Positions 16,114 through 24,530 of a stretch of 64,000 bases of DNA are shown here, piece by piece. Made by a program: the position numbers and the translations under genes. This stretch comes from Mucilaginibacter sp. UR6-11. Its GTDB lineage: Bacteria > Bacteroidota > Bacteroidia > Sphingobacteriales > Sphingobacteriaceae. The DNA lies in NCBI RefSeq assembly GCF_020880695.1, contig NZ_JAJIWO010000001.1, positions 248,001-312,000 on the forward strand. Reading direction: 5' to 3'. Numbering within the stretch: the first letter of the stretch is position 1; each line of letters starts with the position of its first letter. A model generated the notes under the pieces. That model saw only the letters and a program-made list of their open reading frames with translations. It was not told the DNA's origin and did not search any database.

Positions 16114-16989
16114 ATGCCTAAAACTTTAGCCCAGGGATTCGAACAGTTCCTCGTAAAATTACAGCCTACCAACAGCGAGTATTTGAAGTCTGTTGCTCAT
16201 AAAAGTTCGGTGTCGCGATGCCTGATAAATAACTGGGCACCGACCAGCCTTTTTGAAACGGGTTCTTTTGGTAATGGTACCGGGGTTCGGCATTTTAGTG
16301 ATGCCGACTATTTTGCAATTTGTCCCGGGGACGCGTTTTGCGATAATTCTGCGATGACGCTGCGCTATATCAAGGAAACCCTTCAGGGCACTTTCACGCA
16401 GACGTTGATCGAGGTTAAAAAGCCGGCAGTCCGTATTTCTTTTGGGGTACATGCTTCCGAAATACTGGAGGTCACACCAGCGTGCTTTCACCAACTGATC
16501 GACACGCCGGGTGGGAAAAGGCGGAGTTATTTTATCCCTGATTATGAAGGTTCATGGATGGTGTCCTGCCCATCTGCGCATAATGCTTATGTGGCGAAAC
16601 AGGATAAGCGTTTGGGTGGTAAGCTTAAGCCTTTGATTCGGTTAGTTAAAGCCTGGAAGTTTTATAATAACGTGCCTATAACTTCTTTTTATTTGGAACT
16701 GCGCGTAACCAAGTATGCGGAAGGACGGACAGTAATTGTATATGATCTCGACATCAGGAACATTTTAAAATTATTGCATGATAACGAATTGGCCCGGCTG
16801 CAGGACCCGATGGGGTTTTCCGGTTACGTATCGCCCTGTAAAACTGAAACACGAAAGCGTGAGTCGCTTTCTAAGCTGGCAACCGGGTACGGACGTGCTG
16901 TTAATGCCTGCGCTTGCCGGATAGCAAGACCTGATCTGGCTTTTGAATGGTGGCAAAAATTCTTTAGCTATGAGTTTCCTGCGCGCTAA
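16114..16989 (+). CDS. CD-NTase-like nucleotidyltransferase (SMODS type)
   Basis: A 291-residue protein of the cGAS/DncV-like family, which makes cyclic di- or trinucleotide second messengers on phage infection. The active-site loop 'GSFGNGT' lies at residues 50-56, the metal-binding 'SDADYF' at 62-67, and the third acidic residue in 'LEVTPA' (about 119). 'LKPLIRLVKAWKFYNN' is the helical OAS-like core. The ATG at 16114 is preferred over a GTG at 16084. It converges on the S-4TM gene (stop codons overlap by 4 bases) and belongs to a different clade from the CD-NTase at 18324-19298, so the locus has two synthases. Confidence 0.85.
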   Translation: MPKTLAQGFEQFLVKLQPTNSEYLKSVAHKSSVSRCLINNWAPTSLFETGSFGNGTGVRHFSDADYFAICPGDAFCDNSAMTLRYIKETLQGTFTQTLIEVKKPAVRISFGVHASEILEVTPACFHQLIDTPGGKRRSYFIPDYEGSWMVSCPSAHNAYVAKQDKRLGGKLKPLIRLVKAWKFYNNVPITSFYLELRVTKYAEGRTVIVYDLDIRNILKLLHDNELARLQDPMGFSGYVSPCKTETRKRESLSKLATGYGRAVNACACRIARPDLAFEWWQKFFSYEFPAR

Positions 16990-17903
16990 CTACGGGTTGC
17001 TATCGTATCGTTATACTCGTCCACATATTTTTGCGCGGCCTGATTCATGGTCAGCTCGTTACCGTCGCGGGATCTTTTATAAAAAAAATCAAAGATCAGC
17101 GGTGATAAAGTACGGTTATCATATATACCGTCCTGTATGCGACGCGATTCATTTTTAAGTTCAGGATCATTTACCGTACCTTTTATGATATCCCTCCATA
17201 CTTGCTCAATATAGCTGGCTAGCTGCTCCAGGCGGCAATTCATATCTATGTTATCATTGTACTGCTTAATGGCGAATTGGAAGAACGGTACTAAGGCACT
17301 GAAGATGAGTATTAATTGTACGGTACCCGTTTTAGCGAACAGGCAACCGCTGATGATGCCGATTACAATAAAAATAATAATGTACTTAATGCGCTGGCAA
17401 TATTCTTCTCTCAATTTTTTATCCCACCAGCAACTGGATCGCTGGCAGATGATCCTGGCTACCGGCAAGCCGACCTGCCCGATAGCATCCGGGTACCAGT
17501 CTTTTATTTTTTCAATATTGGTTGCAATTTTTTGATGTGCCTTATAGTATCGTAATACGTCTTCTACAGTAATTTCTTTGACGGTTTTTAATTCGGAGTA
17601 GCTCAGTTGGAGTACACTGCAATCAAACAACTCCTGTATCTTGGCGGCTTTTATTTTTAGTTTTTTGATCTGCGGATCAATTGCCAATAGATCAACGGCA
17701 AATATCGCTACGCCGTACCAGGCAATATAAGGTGCCCAGGTATCGAATACGATGGCGAAGCAGGCCAGTATGACCGGTACTGCCACCGTAGCAATAGCCT
17801 GTACAGCAAAGATACGTTTGGCAGCACTGTAAAGCTCACGCTGGGCAGCGAGGCGCTCCAGCTCTTCCTGTTTGTTTTGCCGGGTAAGTATATCGTTTTT
17901 CAT
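16986..17903 (-). CDS. S-4TM family putative pore-forming CBASS effector
   Basis: A 305-residue membrane protein with two pairs of hydrophobic helices, about residues 33-52 and 56-74, then 190-206 and 210-226, separated by a ~110-residue soluble helical middle. This arrangement matches the S-4TM effectors found with CD-NTases. When its cyclic nucleotide ligand is made, such a protein is expected to oligomerise and permeabilise the inner membrane, killing the infected cell. It is the last gene of the minus-strand CBASS unit (CD-NTase, E2-like, S-4TM), 23 bases after the E2-like gene. Confidence 0.82.
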   Translation of the reverse strand: MKNDILTRQNKQEELERLAAQRELYSAAKRIFAVQAIATVAVPVILACFAIVFDTWAPYIAWYGVAIFAVDLLAIDPQIKKLKIKAAKIQELFDCSVLQLSYSELKTVKEITVEDVLRYYKAHQKIATNIEKIKDWYPDAIGQVGLPVARIICQRSSCWWDKKLREEYCQRIKYIIIFIVIGIISGCLFAKTGTVQLILIFSALVPFFQFAIKQYNDNIDMNCRLEQLASYIEQVWRDIIKGTVNDPELKNESRRIQDGIYDNRTLSPLIFDFFYKRSRDGNELTMNQAAQKYVDEYNDTIATRS

Positions 17904-17926
17904 TCCTGTTGTTTAAAGGTAAACAT

Positions 17927-18346
17927 TTATTGCAGCATCGGCCCATGTGGTACTTCCGGACCTATCCATTCGTGATTGTTTTGCAGCCAATATTCGTAAA
18001 AGTAAATCCAACCTGCGGTCCAGCCCATAATATCATGAGCGATCAACTTGCGTTCGGTCCAGTGGTAATTATCTTTATGGTATAAACAGAGCGAGCCACT
18101 CCCCGGAAATATATGTGGGGCGCCCTCTACCGGTAAAGGGTCAAGAATAAAAATCCTTGGCCGGTCATCGCCGCGATAAATCACCTCAACTGTATATACA
18201 GGCAGTTCGGGCTTCACCTGCAGTTGACCCTTAAAAACGATATCCCCATTTTTATTCTTTTTTGCTGTAAATTGCGGGTATCTTGCCCGCATGGCCTGAA
18301 TCTGGATAGCTGGGTTATAGGGTTTAGTCTTCTGATATACCGCCAT
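17927..18346 (-). CDS. CBASS E2-like conjugating protein
   Basis: A 139-residue protein resembling the bacterial E2-like enzymes of short type II CBASS, which act on the adjacent CD-NTase. The putative catalytic Cys is C87 in 'PGSGSLCLYHKDNYHW', preceded by 'DRPRIFILDPLP' strands and followed by the aromatic helix 'IMGWTAGWIYFYEYW'. No E1 or JAB partner is present here. The ATG at 18346 is chosen because it gives the conserved N-terminus; it lies inside the CD-NTase 3' end (23-base overlap), which indicates translational coupling. Confidence 0.82.
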   Translation of the reverse strand: MAVYQKTKPYNPAIQIQAMRARYPQFTAKKNKNGDIVFKGQLQVKPELPVYTVEVIYRGDDRPRIFILDPLPVEGAPHIFPGSGSLCLYHKDNYHWTERKLIAHDIMGWTAGWIYFYEYWLQNNHEWIGPEVPHGPMLQ

Positions 18347-19298
18347 GATAACCGCTTGAAGCACCAATACTGTAACCTGTTGACATGGATAAACCACCAG
18401 TGGCTGCCACCTTCAAATTACCCTCGCTTATGGCACGTGCAAAATTTTTCGCCTCGGCGGGGTCAATGGTCGGAAATTCTTTGCCAAAAATATCCTTCCA
18501 GATTTGTACTGCATCCGACTCCTTGCCATCGGTGCATTTGGCGCTGGCTTCATCCAGCTTTTTAAGAACCTTTTTGATATGCTCAATGGCGCTTAAGTAA
18601 TCGGCGTTGCTTTTGAATTTGGTAGACAGCAGGTAATATTCCGCATTTTTGAACCAAAGCTCAATACCTTCGCGGTAATTTTTAAAATCATTCAGGATAA
18701 AAATACTAATAGCAACCTCTTCAATATGATAGGAAGGTATTAGCTTATCCAGCCCGCGGTTATAGTGCTTCACCGCTTTGATAATTTGCTTCACCTTATA
18801 GTTGCGTTGTTTATGCACCGACTCCAGGTTATCATACAGTTGTTCCGGGTAGGCATAGGTCCAACCACTTAAATCAAAATTGGGTATCAGGTAACCGCCA
18901 CCCACCTGTTCAAAGCTGGGCATGATGTCAAAGTTTTTATCCGATAACCTGATGGTTACGCAAGGCCTGTCTTGTTTAACCTTACCCTCATATATGGTAA
19001 TGCCATCCAGGTACTTTTTAAACTTGCTGAGTACGGCTTGTGGCTTAGGGAGCTGTTTATACTCGTCCTCCCAGTCTTCCCGCTTCAGTACCGAAAAAAT
19101 ATCAATATCATCTAAAGGGCGGATGATGGTGTCGCGGTCATAGGAACCATTGGTGAAATTACGCTCAATTGATAACCCGCTGTCCTCATCCATCAGGTAA
19201 GCATACATGTTATCAAGCGAAGTTTTAATGCCCTCCTCCTGGCGGTCAGTCACGCAGATATTTTCAACGAACTGATTAATAGATTGTAATAATGTCAT
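18324..19298 (-). CDS. CBASS CD-NTase (cyclic oligonucleotide synthase)
   Basis: A 324-residue CD-NTase that should make the signal that opens the S-4TM effector. The active site is seen as 'NGSYDRDT' (residues 50-57), 'DDIDIF' (metal-binding D64 and D66) and 'FDIMPSF' (D124). The helical core includes 'VKQIIKAVKHYNRG'. The C-terminal tail is Gly/Ser-rich (STGYSIGASSGYHGG then ISED), the type of flexible tail an E2-like partner might modify, though it does not end in Gly. It is the first gene of the minus-strand CBASS unit and divergent from the sigma-factor operon. Confidence 0.9.
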   Translation of the reverse strand: MTLLQSINQFVENICVTDRQEEGIKTSLDNMYAYLMDEDSGLSIERNFTNGSYDRDTIIRPLDDIDIFSVLKREDWEDEYKQLPKPQAVLSKFKKYLDGITIYEGKVKQDRPCVTIRLSDKNFDIMPSFEQVGGGYLIPNFDLSGWTYAYPEQLYDNLESVHKQRNYKVKQIIKAVKHYNRGLDKLIPSYHIEEVAISIFILNDFKNYREGIELWFKNAEYYLLSTKFKSNADYLSAIEHIKKVLKKLDEASAKCTDGKESDAVQIWKDIFGKEFPTIDPAEAKNFARAISEGNLKVAATGGLSMSTGYSIGASSGYHGGISED

Positions 19299-19416
19299 GA
19301 GCTAAATATTTTTTGTATGTTTAAATATTAAATGCGCAGGATTAACCGCCCTGCATAAAGACTATCAAAAGCGTTACCAATGGTTTTTGGTATGTCATTA
19401 TGACTGCCTTATTCAA

Positions 19417-20079
19417 ATGAGCTGGAAAGAACTGGAGAATGATTCAACAGAGAACCTGATCGAATATATCAGGTGGTATAGTGACCCGGAGTTAAAAGAT
19501 ACTGCCGAGGATGCTTTCCGTGCTTTTTGTTTTCGGTTCCAGTTAGACCTGGCAAAAAAGTGTGAGGTTATTTGTTACAACCTCGGCCACGGTAAAGATA
19601 TTGCCCACGATCTGGCGCAACGCACCTTTGAACGTTTTTTAAAGTATCCGAAATTCGATTTTACCAAGTCGAGATCTAAAGATTTTGACACAGGTGTACG
19701 TTTATATTTGTACGGCATTGCTCAGCGGCTTTTATTGAATTTATATAGTGAACAAGATAAATTCTCGCCTTACAGTGGTGACGAAGGCATTGTTTATGAA
19801 TTGCTGCCGCTGGATAGTTTACCGGTCAAAGCCGAGCAGCGTAAAGAGGTGACAGCACGTTACGAACTGATCAAAAAAGCTTTGGACAGGTTGGGACCTA
19901 AACATAAAGTCATTTACCTGACTTACCAACGATATCAGGAAAAGGGCTTCAAACTCCCGCGCCCGTTGACTGAAAAGCTCCGAACGGAACTGGAGCTGAC
20001 CCAGGCGACCATCCAATTCTACAAAAAAGAAGCTTACGATAAAGTACAAGAATATTTAGAAATTTATGCCTCAAAATAA
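19417..20079 (+). CDS. Sigma-70 family (ECF-like) RNA polymerase sigma factor
   Basis: A 220-residue alternative sigma factor. Region 2 appears around residues 40-110 ('AFRAFCFRFQLDLAKKCEVICY', 'DIAHDLAQRTFERFL', 'YLYGIAQRLLLNLY') and a degenerate region 4 around 160-215 ('LDRLGPKHKVIYLTYQRYQ', 'TQATIQFYKKEAYDKVQEY'). The ATG at 19417 was chosen; an earlier start at 19387 adds residues without the family pattern. It heads a four-gene operon with an ImmA/IrrE-type protease, each gene overlapping the next, and sits between CBASS and other defence genes. It may switch the operon on when an inhibitor is removed. Confidence 0.8.
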   Translation: MSWKELENDSTENLIEYIRWYSDPELKDTAEDAFRAFCFRFQLDLAKKCEVICYNLGHGKDIAHDLAQRTFERFLKYPKFDFTKSRSKDFDTGVRLYLYGIAQRLLLNLYSEQDKFSPYSGDEGIVYELLPLDSLPVKAEQRKEVTARYELIKKALDRLGPKHKVIYLTYQRYQEKGFKLPRPLTEKLRTELELTQATIQFYKKEAYDKVQEYLEIYASK

Positions 20080-20419
20080 AACATATATGACAGCTGAACT
20101 GATGCCGGAGTGGTTAGCCTCTACCGGTTTCCTGTTCCCAACGAACGAGTTGGAACTCGCCCGTTTCGAAAAGATCTATGCAGAGGAAGCAACGGATTTA
20201 GCCGGTTTTGAGGTGGATTGTGACCAGATCTTAGCTAGAAATTTACATGCCAAAATTGTTCGTTTTGAACCGAAAACAAAGCCGGAGAATATTGCAGCCT
20301 TAAAAATGGTCGCCCGCAAAGGCAGCAGTTTACCCAAGCATATACAGGATAAAATCAAAAAGAACCAGGATGAGCGAAACGGTGGAGCTAACGGCGGTCC
20401 GGAAAAAGGAACTGAATAA
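20066..20419 (+). CDS. Small hypothetical protein, candidate anti-sigma factor
   Basis: A 117-residue soluble protein overlapping the sigma-factor stop by 14 bases and the protease start by 50 bases. It has an acidic N-terminal half (LMPEWLASTGFLFPTNELE) and a basic second half (ALKMVARKGSSLPKHIQDK) with a Gly-rich tail. The family is not recognised and it has no membrane segment. Because it sits between a sigma factor and an ImmA/IrrE protease, a plausible but unproven role is an inhibitor of the sigma factor that the protease cleaves. Confidence 0.7.
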   Translation: MPQNKTYMTAELMPEWLASTGFLFPTNELELARFEKIYAEEATDLAGFEVDCDQILARNLHAKIVRFEPKTKPENIAALKMVARKGSSLPKHIQDKIKKNQDERNGGANGGPEKGTE

Positions 20420-21194
20420 ACTGGCGGACTTTGTTTCCGGGATGTTCTCCAAAGGCAATGTCACCCTTTTGCAGGAAATTACGGCTTTCGAAGAACTGAA
20501 CGTTTACGTTGACCATTATGAAGATTGTTTTGATGGCATGCTGGTATTCGATGAAGAACAGTTCCATATCCACCTTAACATTGACCGTCGTAACAATTGG
20601 AACACCAACAGGGGGCGCTATAGCCTCAGCCATGAGTTGGGCCACTATTACATCAACGAGCACCGTATTGGTTTGCAGACCGGCCTGCTGGAGCCGCATA
20701 CCTCATTTGCCGAAGCCGATAAAAATGACCTTATCGAATTAGAGGCCGACTATTTTGCAGGCTGCCTCTTAATGCCCTATCAAAAGATCTATTATTTCGA
20801 TGGCGTAAAAAAATTCTCACTGGATAAAATAAAAACGATCTCAGCTAGCTTTCAGGTAAGCTTACTGGCCGCAGCGATCCGGTATTGCGAGGTTTGCCCG
20901 CACGAACTCATGATCGTGGTTTCTGAAAACAACAAAGTTAAATGGTACGAGCGCAATGAACATTTCCCTAAATGGCCATTTCGTTTTAAAGTGCACGGCA
21001 GTTTGCCCCCAACCACTGTTGCCGGGGAATATTTTACCAAAGCTAATAGCCGCTTCGAAACGATTGAAACCGTAAAACCGGACGACTGGTTTTACCCCTT
21101 TACCGGCGACTACCGGGCAAACCGGGAGATGAACGAGCAATGCTTTTATTCAGATGGATTCGGTTATGTTATCAGTTTATTGTGGTTTAAATAA
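20370..21194 (+). CDS. ImmA/IrrE family metallo-endopeptidase
   Basis: A 274-residue zinc peptidase. The HExxH motif is 'SHELGHYYINEH' (about residues 88-99) and the third zinc ligand lies in 'IELEADYFAGCLLMP'. ImmA and IrrE cleave small repressors or anti-repressors to switch on mobile-element or DNA-damage genes. Here the target is most likely encoded next door, as in the ImmR-ImmA and DdrO-IrrE pairs. The C-terminal ~100 residues (KWYERNEHFPKWPFRFKV onward) are an extension with no recognised domain and may sense the signal. The stop overlaps the next ATG by one base. Confidence 0.9.
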   Translation: MSETVELTAVRKKELNKLADFVSGMFSKGNVTLLQEITAFEELNVYVDHYEDCFDGMLVFDEEQFHIHLNIDRRNNWNTNRGRYSLSHELGHYYINEHRIGLQTGLLEPHTSFAEADKNDLIELEADYFAGCLLMPYQKIYYFDGVKKFSLDKIKTISASFQVSLLAAAIRYCEVCPHELMIVVSENNKVKWYERNEHFPKWPFRFKVHGSLPPTTVAGEYFTKANSRFETIETVKPDDWFYPFTGDYRANREMNEQCFYSDGFGYVISLLWFK

Positions 21195-22189
21195 TGGAAA
21201 TCATCAGGGTGATTTATCAGGGGTTCAGTACCGAATCTAATCAGTATGCAAATTGCATTATGATGATCCGGCGGGAGGATTTTTCTGTAGCGCAGATTTA
21301 CGAGATATCAGTAGCCGAGAAATACCCGATCTGCTCGGATATTCATTTGGATATTTTAATTGAGGCTGAATGTAGAAAGGAAGGCGGCGAATTTTGGGAC
21401 GCCTACCTCGAAGCGGCGCAGGATAGGTATTCCCTGACCTGTTTTGTAAATACCAGTGGCCGGATGCCGGCAATGATTCCGCGGTTTTCTGAAGCTGATT
21501 TCGCCACGATATTTAAGGGGCTGGGCGGTCAGAAGATACCGGAATGCAGTGCAGAGACGCCCGATTTCCGCCTGTGCGACATTATTATGGAGCTGAAAGA
21601 CATTCAGCAGGAATCCCTGAAAAACACAGAACGTCAGGAAAATATCGCCGCCGTGTTTGGGAAACTTACTGACAGATGCGTTGACCTGGACCCATTAGCC
21701 GATTACGGTGATCTCACCATAGCCTATCACCAATTGATCCGGAACTCTATTCATAACCACCTCAAAAAGGCTTCGTCTCAAATCAAGAGTTACCGTAAAA
21801 TAGCCGGGGTCACTGCTGGCGGTATGATCTTTTTAAACACCGGCATGTTCAGCCTGCCGCATGAATTATTTAAAGTAATGATCGCCGACCTGCTCACGCA
21901 CAGAACAAAAACCATTGAGTTTGTCTTTGTCTTTTCGCAGGTTATGCAGGGTAATGGCTTTGACCAGTACGCCATTTTTAAAGGAGAGTTTATCGGCAAA
22001 GTGCCGGATAACATTCAAATCCTGCAACAAAAGGTTAGCGAACTTATCGGTCAAAAAATGACTGCAATGATGCGGGGCCCTATTGAAATGCTGACCCTGG
22101 CGGAACAGCAACCCATCTCGTTTGAAAAGAATGGCAAGATCTATTACTGGAACCCAGGCCAGGTCCCTGATTCCAGGTTCCCTAGTTAA
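21194..22189 (+). CDS. Hypothetical protein with PD-(D/E)xK-like motif
   Basis: A 331-residue protein, last in the sigma/ImmA operon. Residues 123-135 read PDFRLCDIIMELK: a PD pair followed by a hydrophobic strand and an ELK triad, the spacing expected of a PD-(D/E)xK nuclease active site. The following ~200 residues are helical then a sheet-like region ('HRTKTIEFVFVFSQVMQ'). Nuclease function is an inference from the motif alone. It converges on the HEPN gene with an 8-base overlap. Confidence 0.6.
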   Translation: MEIIRVIYQGFSTESNQYANCIMMIRREDFSVAQIYEISVAEKYPICSDIHLDILIEAECRKEGGEFWDAYLEAAQDRYSLTCFVNTSGRMPAMIPRFSEADFATIFKGLGGQKIPECSAETPDFRLCDIIMELKDIQQESLKNTERQENIAAVFGKLTDRCVDLDPLADYGDLTIAYHQLIRNSIHNHLKKASSQIKSYRKIAGVTAGGMIFLNTGMFSLPHELFKVMIADLLTHRTKTIEFVFVFSQVMQGNGFDQYAIFKGEFIGKVPDNIQILQQKVSELIGQKMTAMMRGPIEMLTLAEQQPISFEKNGKIYYWNPGQVPDSRFPS

Positions 22190-23378
22190 GTTTTACAAAG
22201 GCGTTATCGGGCTGCTCGTTACGGAGCGCATAGTGATCGATCACATATCCGTTAAAACCGACATGGGTTAATAATAAACGGTAAATGAGCGATAGCTGCA
22301 TTTGCATTAAACCTACCATTTCCGACCCTTCCAGATCGTCAACCTCTCCATGCAGGATAGCATTGCGCTTGGTCAACATCGTTTCTTCCGAAGCAGTCAG
22401 TTTGGCTAATTGGCCAAACACTGCCTTGAATTTTGGAATGTTGCCCAGGCTGGTATAGTTTGGCGGCAGGTCGGCTTTAAAAAGATGGTAAAAGAATTTT
22501 CGCAGGACTTCTAAAACAGTATAAAAGCAGCTGTTTTTAACCAGCAGCGAAAGCTTGTTGCTGTTGGCCTCATTAAATAATACAAGCGCGTATTGGATCG
22601 CATGATGGTTGTTGCAAAGTTCGGCAAGCCTTCCCAGGGAATCTGTATCCAATGCTTTTAACATCTGGCTATCCGCGATGGCCTTTGTTTTTTCACGGCC
22701 GAGCATATCTTTATAGCCATGAGCATTCCAGGTCAACGCATGGTAAATGGAATCGCTGCCTTGCCTTAACCGTCGGTAAAGGAAATGTTTACCTTGAAAG
22801 GTGTAATTATGGTCTTGAATAAATTTACCGGTAATAAAGCCGACAACGACCATCAAATTGTAAACAGCTTCGGCATAAATATCATGAGCAACGGGGTCTG
22901 TCGTTTCTACGACCAGAAAATTATCGTGGGACAAAAGGCGGTAATTGATACTATTGATCGAAAAACTTAAAGCTTCCTTAAATCCAAAATAATCGTAGAT
23001 AAAACGGTCGCTCTTCAGATGATAGTAAGTCCGGAACAACCCAGAGGTATCTTCCACCCAGTTCTCACTTTGAATGCGGTCAATCTTACCATAGGAATGC
23101 CGGTCTGCCCAGCCTTCCGCGCGGTTGACCGTATTGTGCTCGCCGGTTATAAACCCTGTCACTTTTAGCTGAAAGCTTTCGGTTTGTAAATTAAAAATGC
23201 AGTCATCCCGGTCAAGCCGTAAAACGCGGCTGATCTTGAAGGTCGGCGAATCGACTGAACCATCCAGTTCCGCCTGGCAAACCTCACCGTTTAAATCAGC
23301 AGTACCACCCTGTTTAGTGCGCAAAGCATTAATGATCTTAACCTCTTCGTCCAGCAATTCCCAATAAGTTTCCTCCAT
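22182..23378 (-). CDS. Hypothetical protein with C-terminal HEPN motif (ApeA-like)
   Basis: A 398-residue protein. The first ~200 residues are beta-rich ('FQLKVTGFITGEHNTVNRAEG') and the rest helical. Near residue 338 it has RNAILHGE, an R-N-x3-H motif diagnostic of HEPN RNases, within a typical helical context (EETMLTKRNAILHGEVDD). The N-terminal beta domain plus C-terminal HEPN layout recalls ApeA-type abortive-infection proteins, which cleave RNA after sensing phage. It stands alone on the minus strand among plus-strand defence genes. Confidence 0.65.
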   Translation of the reverse strand: MEETYWELLDEEVKIINALRTKQGGTADLNGEVCQAELDGSVDSPTFKISRVLRLDRDDCIFNLQTESFQLKVTGFITGEHNTVNRAEGWADRHSYGKIDRIQSENWVEDTSGLFRTYYHLKSDRFIYDYFGFKEALSFSINSINYRLLSHDNFLVVETTDPVAHDIYAEAVYNLMVVVGFITGKFIQDHNYTFQGKHFLYRRLRQGSDSIYHALTWNAHGYKDMLGREKTKAIADSQMLKALDTDSLGRLAELCNNHHAIQYALVLFNEANSNKLSLLVKNSCFYTVLEVLRKFFYHLFKADLPPNYTSLGNIPKFKAVFGQLAKLTASEETMLTKRNAILHGEVDDLEGSEMVGLMQMQLSLIYRLLLTHVGFNGYVIDHYALRNEQPDNAFVKLN

Positions 23379-23415
23379 TTGGTAAAATTAATCATTATTG
23401 TAAATTCACCTCCAT

Positions 23416-24504
23416 ATGAACCAGCATTATGTACCCAGGGTTTACCTGAAAAATTTCGCCGAGAAGAAAGGCTCAGAGTACTTCGTGGACGTTTATGACA
23501 TCACCAAGAAAAAGACCTTCAACACGAATATCACGAATATCTGTGCCGAGCGGCACCTGTACACACTGGATGTTGATTCCAAGATCAATGGAGATGTAAT
23601 GGCCATTGAAAAAATGTTTGCGGTGGGTTTTGAGCCAGCCTATCAAAAAGTTTACGACCTGTTAATCAACGACGAAATCATCCATATCACCAATGAGCAA
23701 CGGGAAGAGATACTGGGCGCCATTCTTCAATTGTATACGCGGAACCCCCGTATCTTAAAAATCAGTATCGCACATCATACTGAATTAATTAGGAAAGCTT
23801 ATGCAAGCGCCGTCAAGGAAGGCCAAAAAGGCGTGACCTATCTTGATGAAGATTACAGTTTCCAGGAATGGACCGAGCAAGCCATCGTTGACCATGTCCA
23901 AATGTTGGTCACCAAAGACTTTAAGATTGGTAATATACACCGCTTAATCGAAGTAGGCACCTTTCATGAATTCGCCAAACTGGAGGTCCGTAAAAACAAA
24001 GGCCCAAGTACCTATTTTACAAGCGACAATCCTTTAGTGATTGAAGATAAATTAACCCGCGAGGCGCATCCGCTGGATATCTCCGTCGAATTCCTCATTG
24101 CCTTAAATCCACAATATTTGCTTCGGATATATCATGACAACCAGCTCGACCTCAACCTGATCTGGCGTACGCCCAGCGGCAGTGCGGATACCGCAACCAG
24201 TAATCAGACGATCTATCAGCAAGCCGAAAGGTTCATTATTGGGAAAACGCAATCCTTAACTGAGTACCTGCAAATGGAAGAAGCGCTATTTAAAGATAAC
24301 TCGATAGATGCCATCATGAAGATCATGCGCCCAATCATTGATCATATCGAAAAGGAAAACCGCCATGATGAATACACTTTATTTCTAAAAAAATATTTGG
24401 AATTGTATGAGCAGCATGATGGTTTAACTCAACAGGAAGAACAGGATTTTTATGCGCAATACCATGCCTCGAACCAGGCCTGGCGACGATCCCGCTTAAC
24501 CTAA
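23416..24504 (+). CDS. DUF4238 domain-containing protein
   Basis: A 362-residue protein of the DUF4238 family, recognised by its N-terminal 'MNQHYVPRVYLKNFAEKKG' and 'NICAERHLYTLDVD'. Later conserved pieces are 'TYFTSDNPLV' and 'LIALNPQYLLRIY'. The family is widespread and biochemically uncharacterised but frequent in defence islands. It begins a three-gene operon with FRG and NTPase-Mrr proteins, 26 bases apart from the next gene. A -7-like box (TAAATTCA, 23401-23408) lies only 7 bases before the ATG. Confidence 0.82.
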   Translation: MNQHYVPRVYLKNFAEKKGSEYFVDVYDITKKKTFNTNITNICAERHLYTLDVDSKINGDVMAIEKMFAVGFEPAYQKVYDLLINDEIIHITNEQREEILGAILQLYTRNPRILKISIAHHTELIRKAYASAVKEGQKGVTYLDEDYSFQEWTEQAIVDHVQMLVTKDFKIGNIHRLIEVGTFHEFAKLEVRKNKGPSTYFTSDNPLVIEDKLTREAHPLDISVEFLIALNPQYLLRIYHDNQLDLNLIWRTPSGSADTATSNQTIYQQAERFIIGKTQSLTEYLQMEEALFKDNSIDAIMKIMRPIIDHIEKENRHDEYTLFLKKYLELYEQHDGLTQQEEQDFYAQYHASNQAWRRSRLT

Positions 24505-24530
24505 GTGACAATATTTTATTAATTTCGGCT

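Noticed and set aside
16114..19298. Interpretation as Thoeris or MNT/HEPN toxin-antitoxin
   Set aside because: No TIR or SIR2 gene belongs to this unit and the nucleotidyltransferases have GSxxxGT plus D-x-D and a third acid as in CD-NTases, next to S-4TM and E2-like genes.
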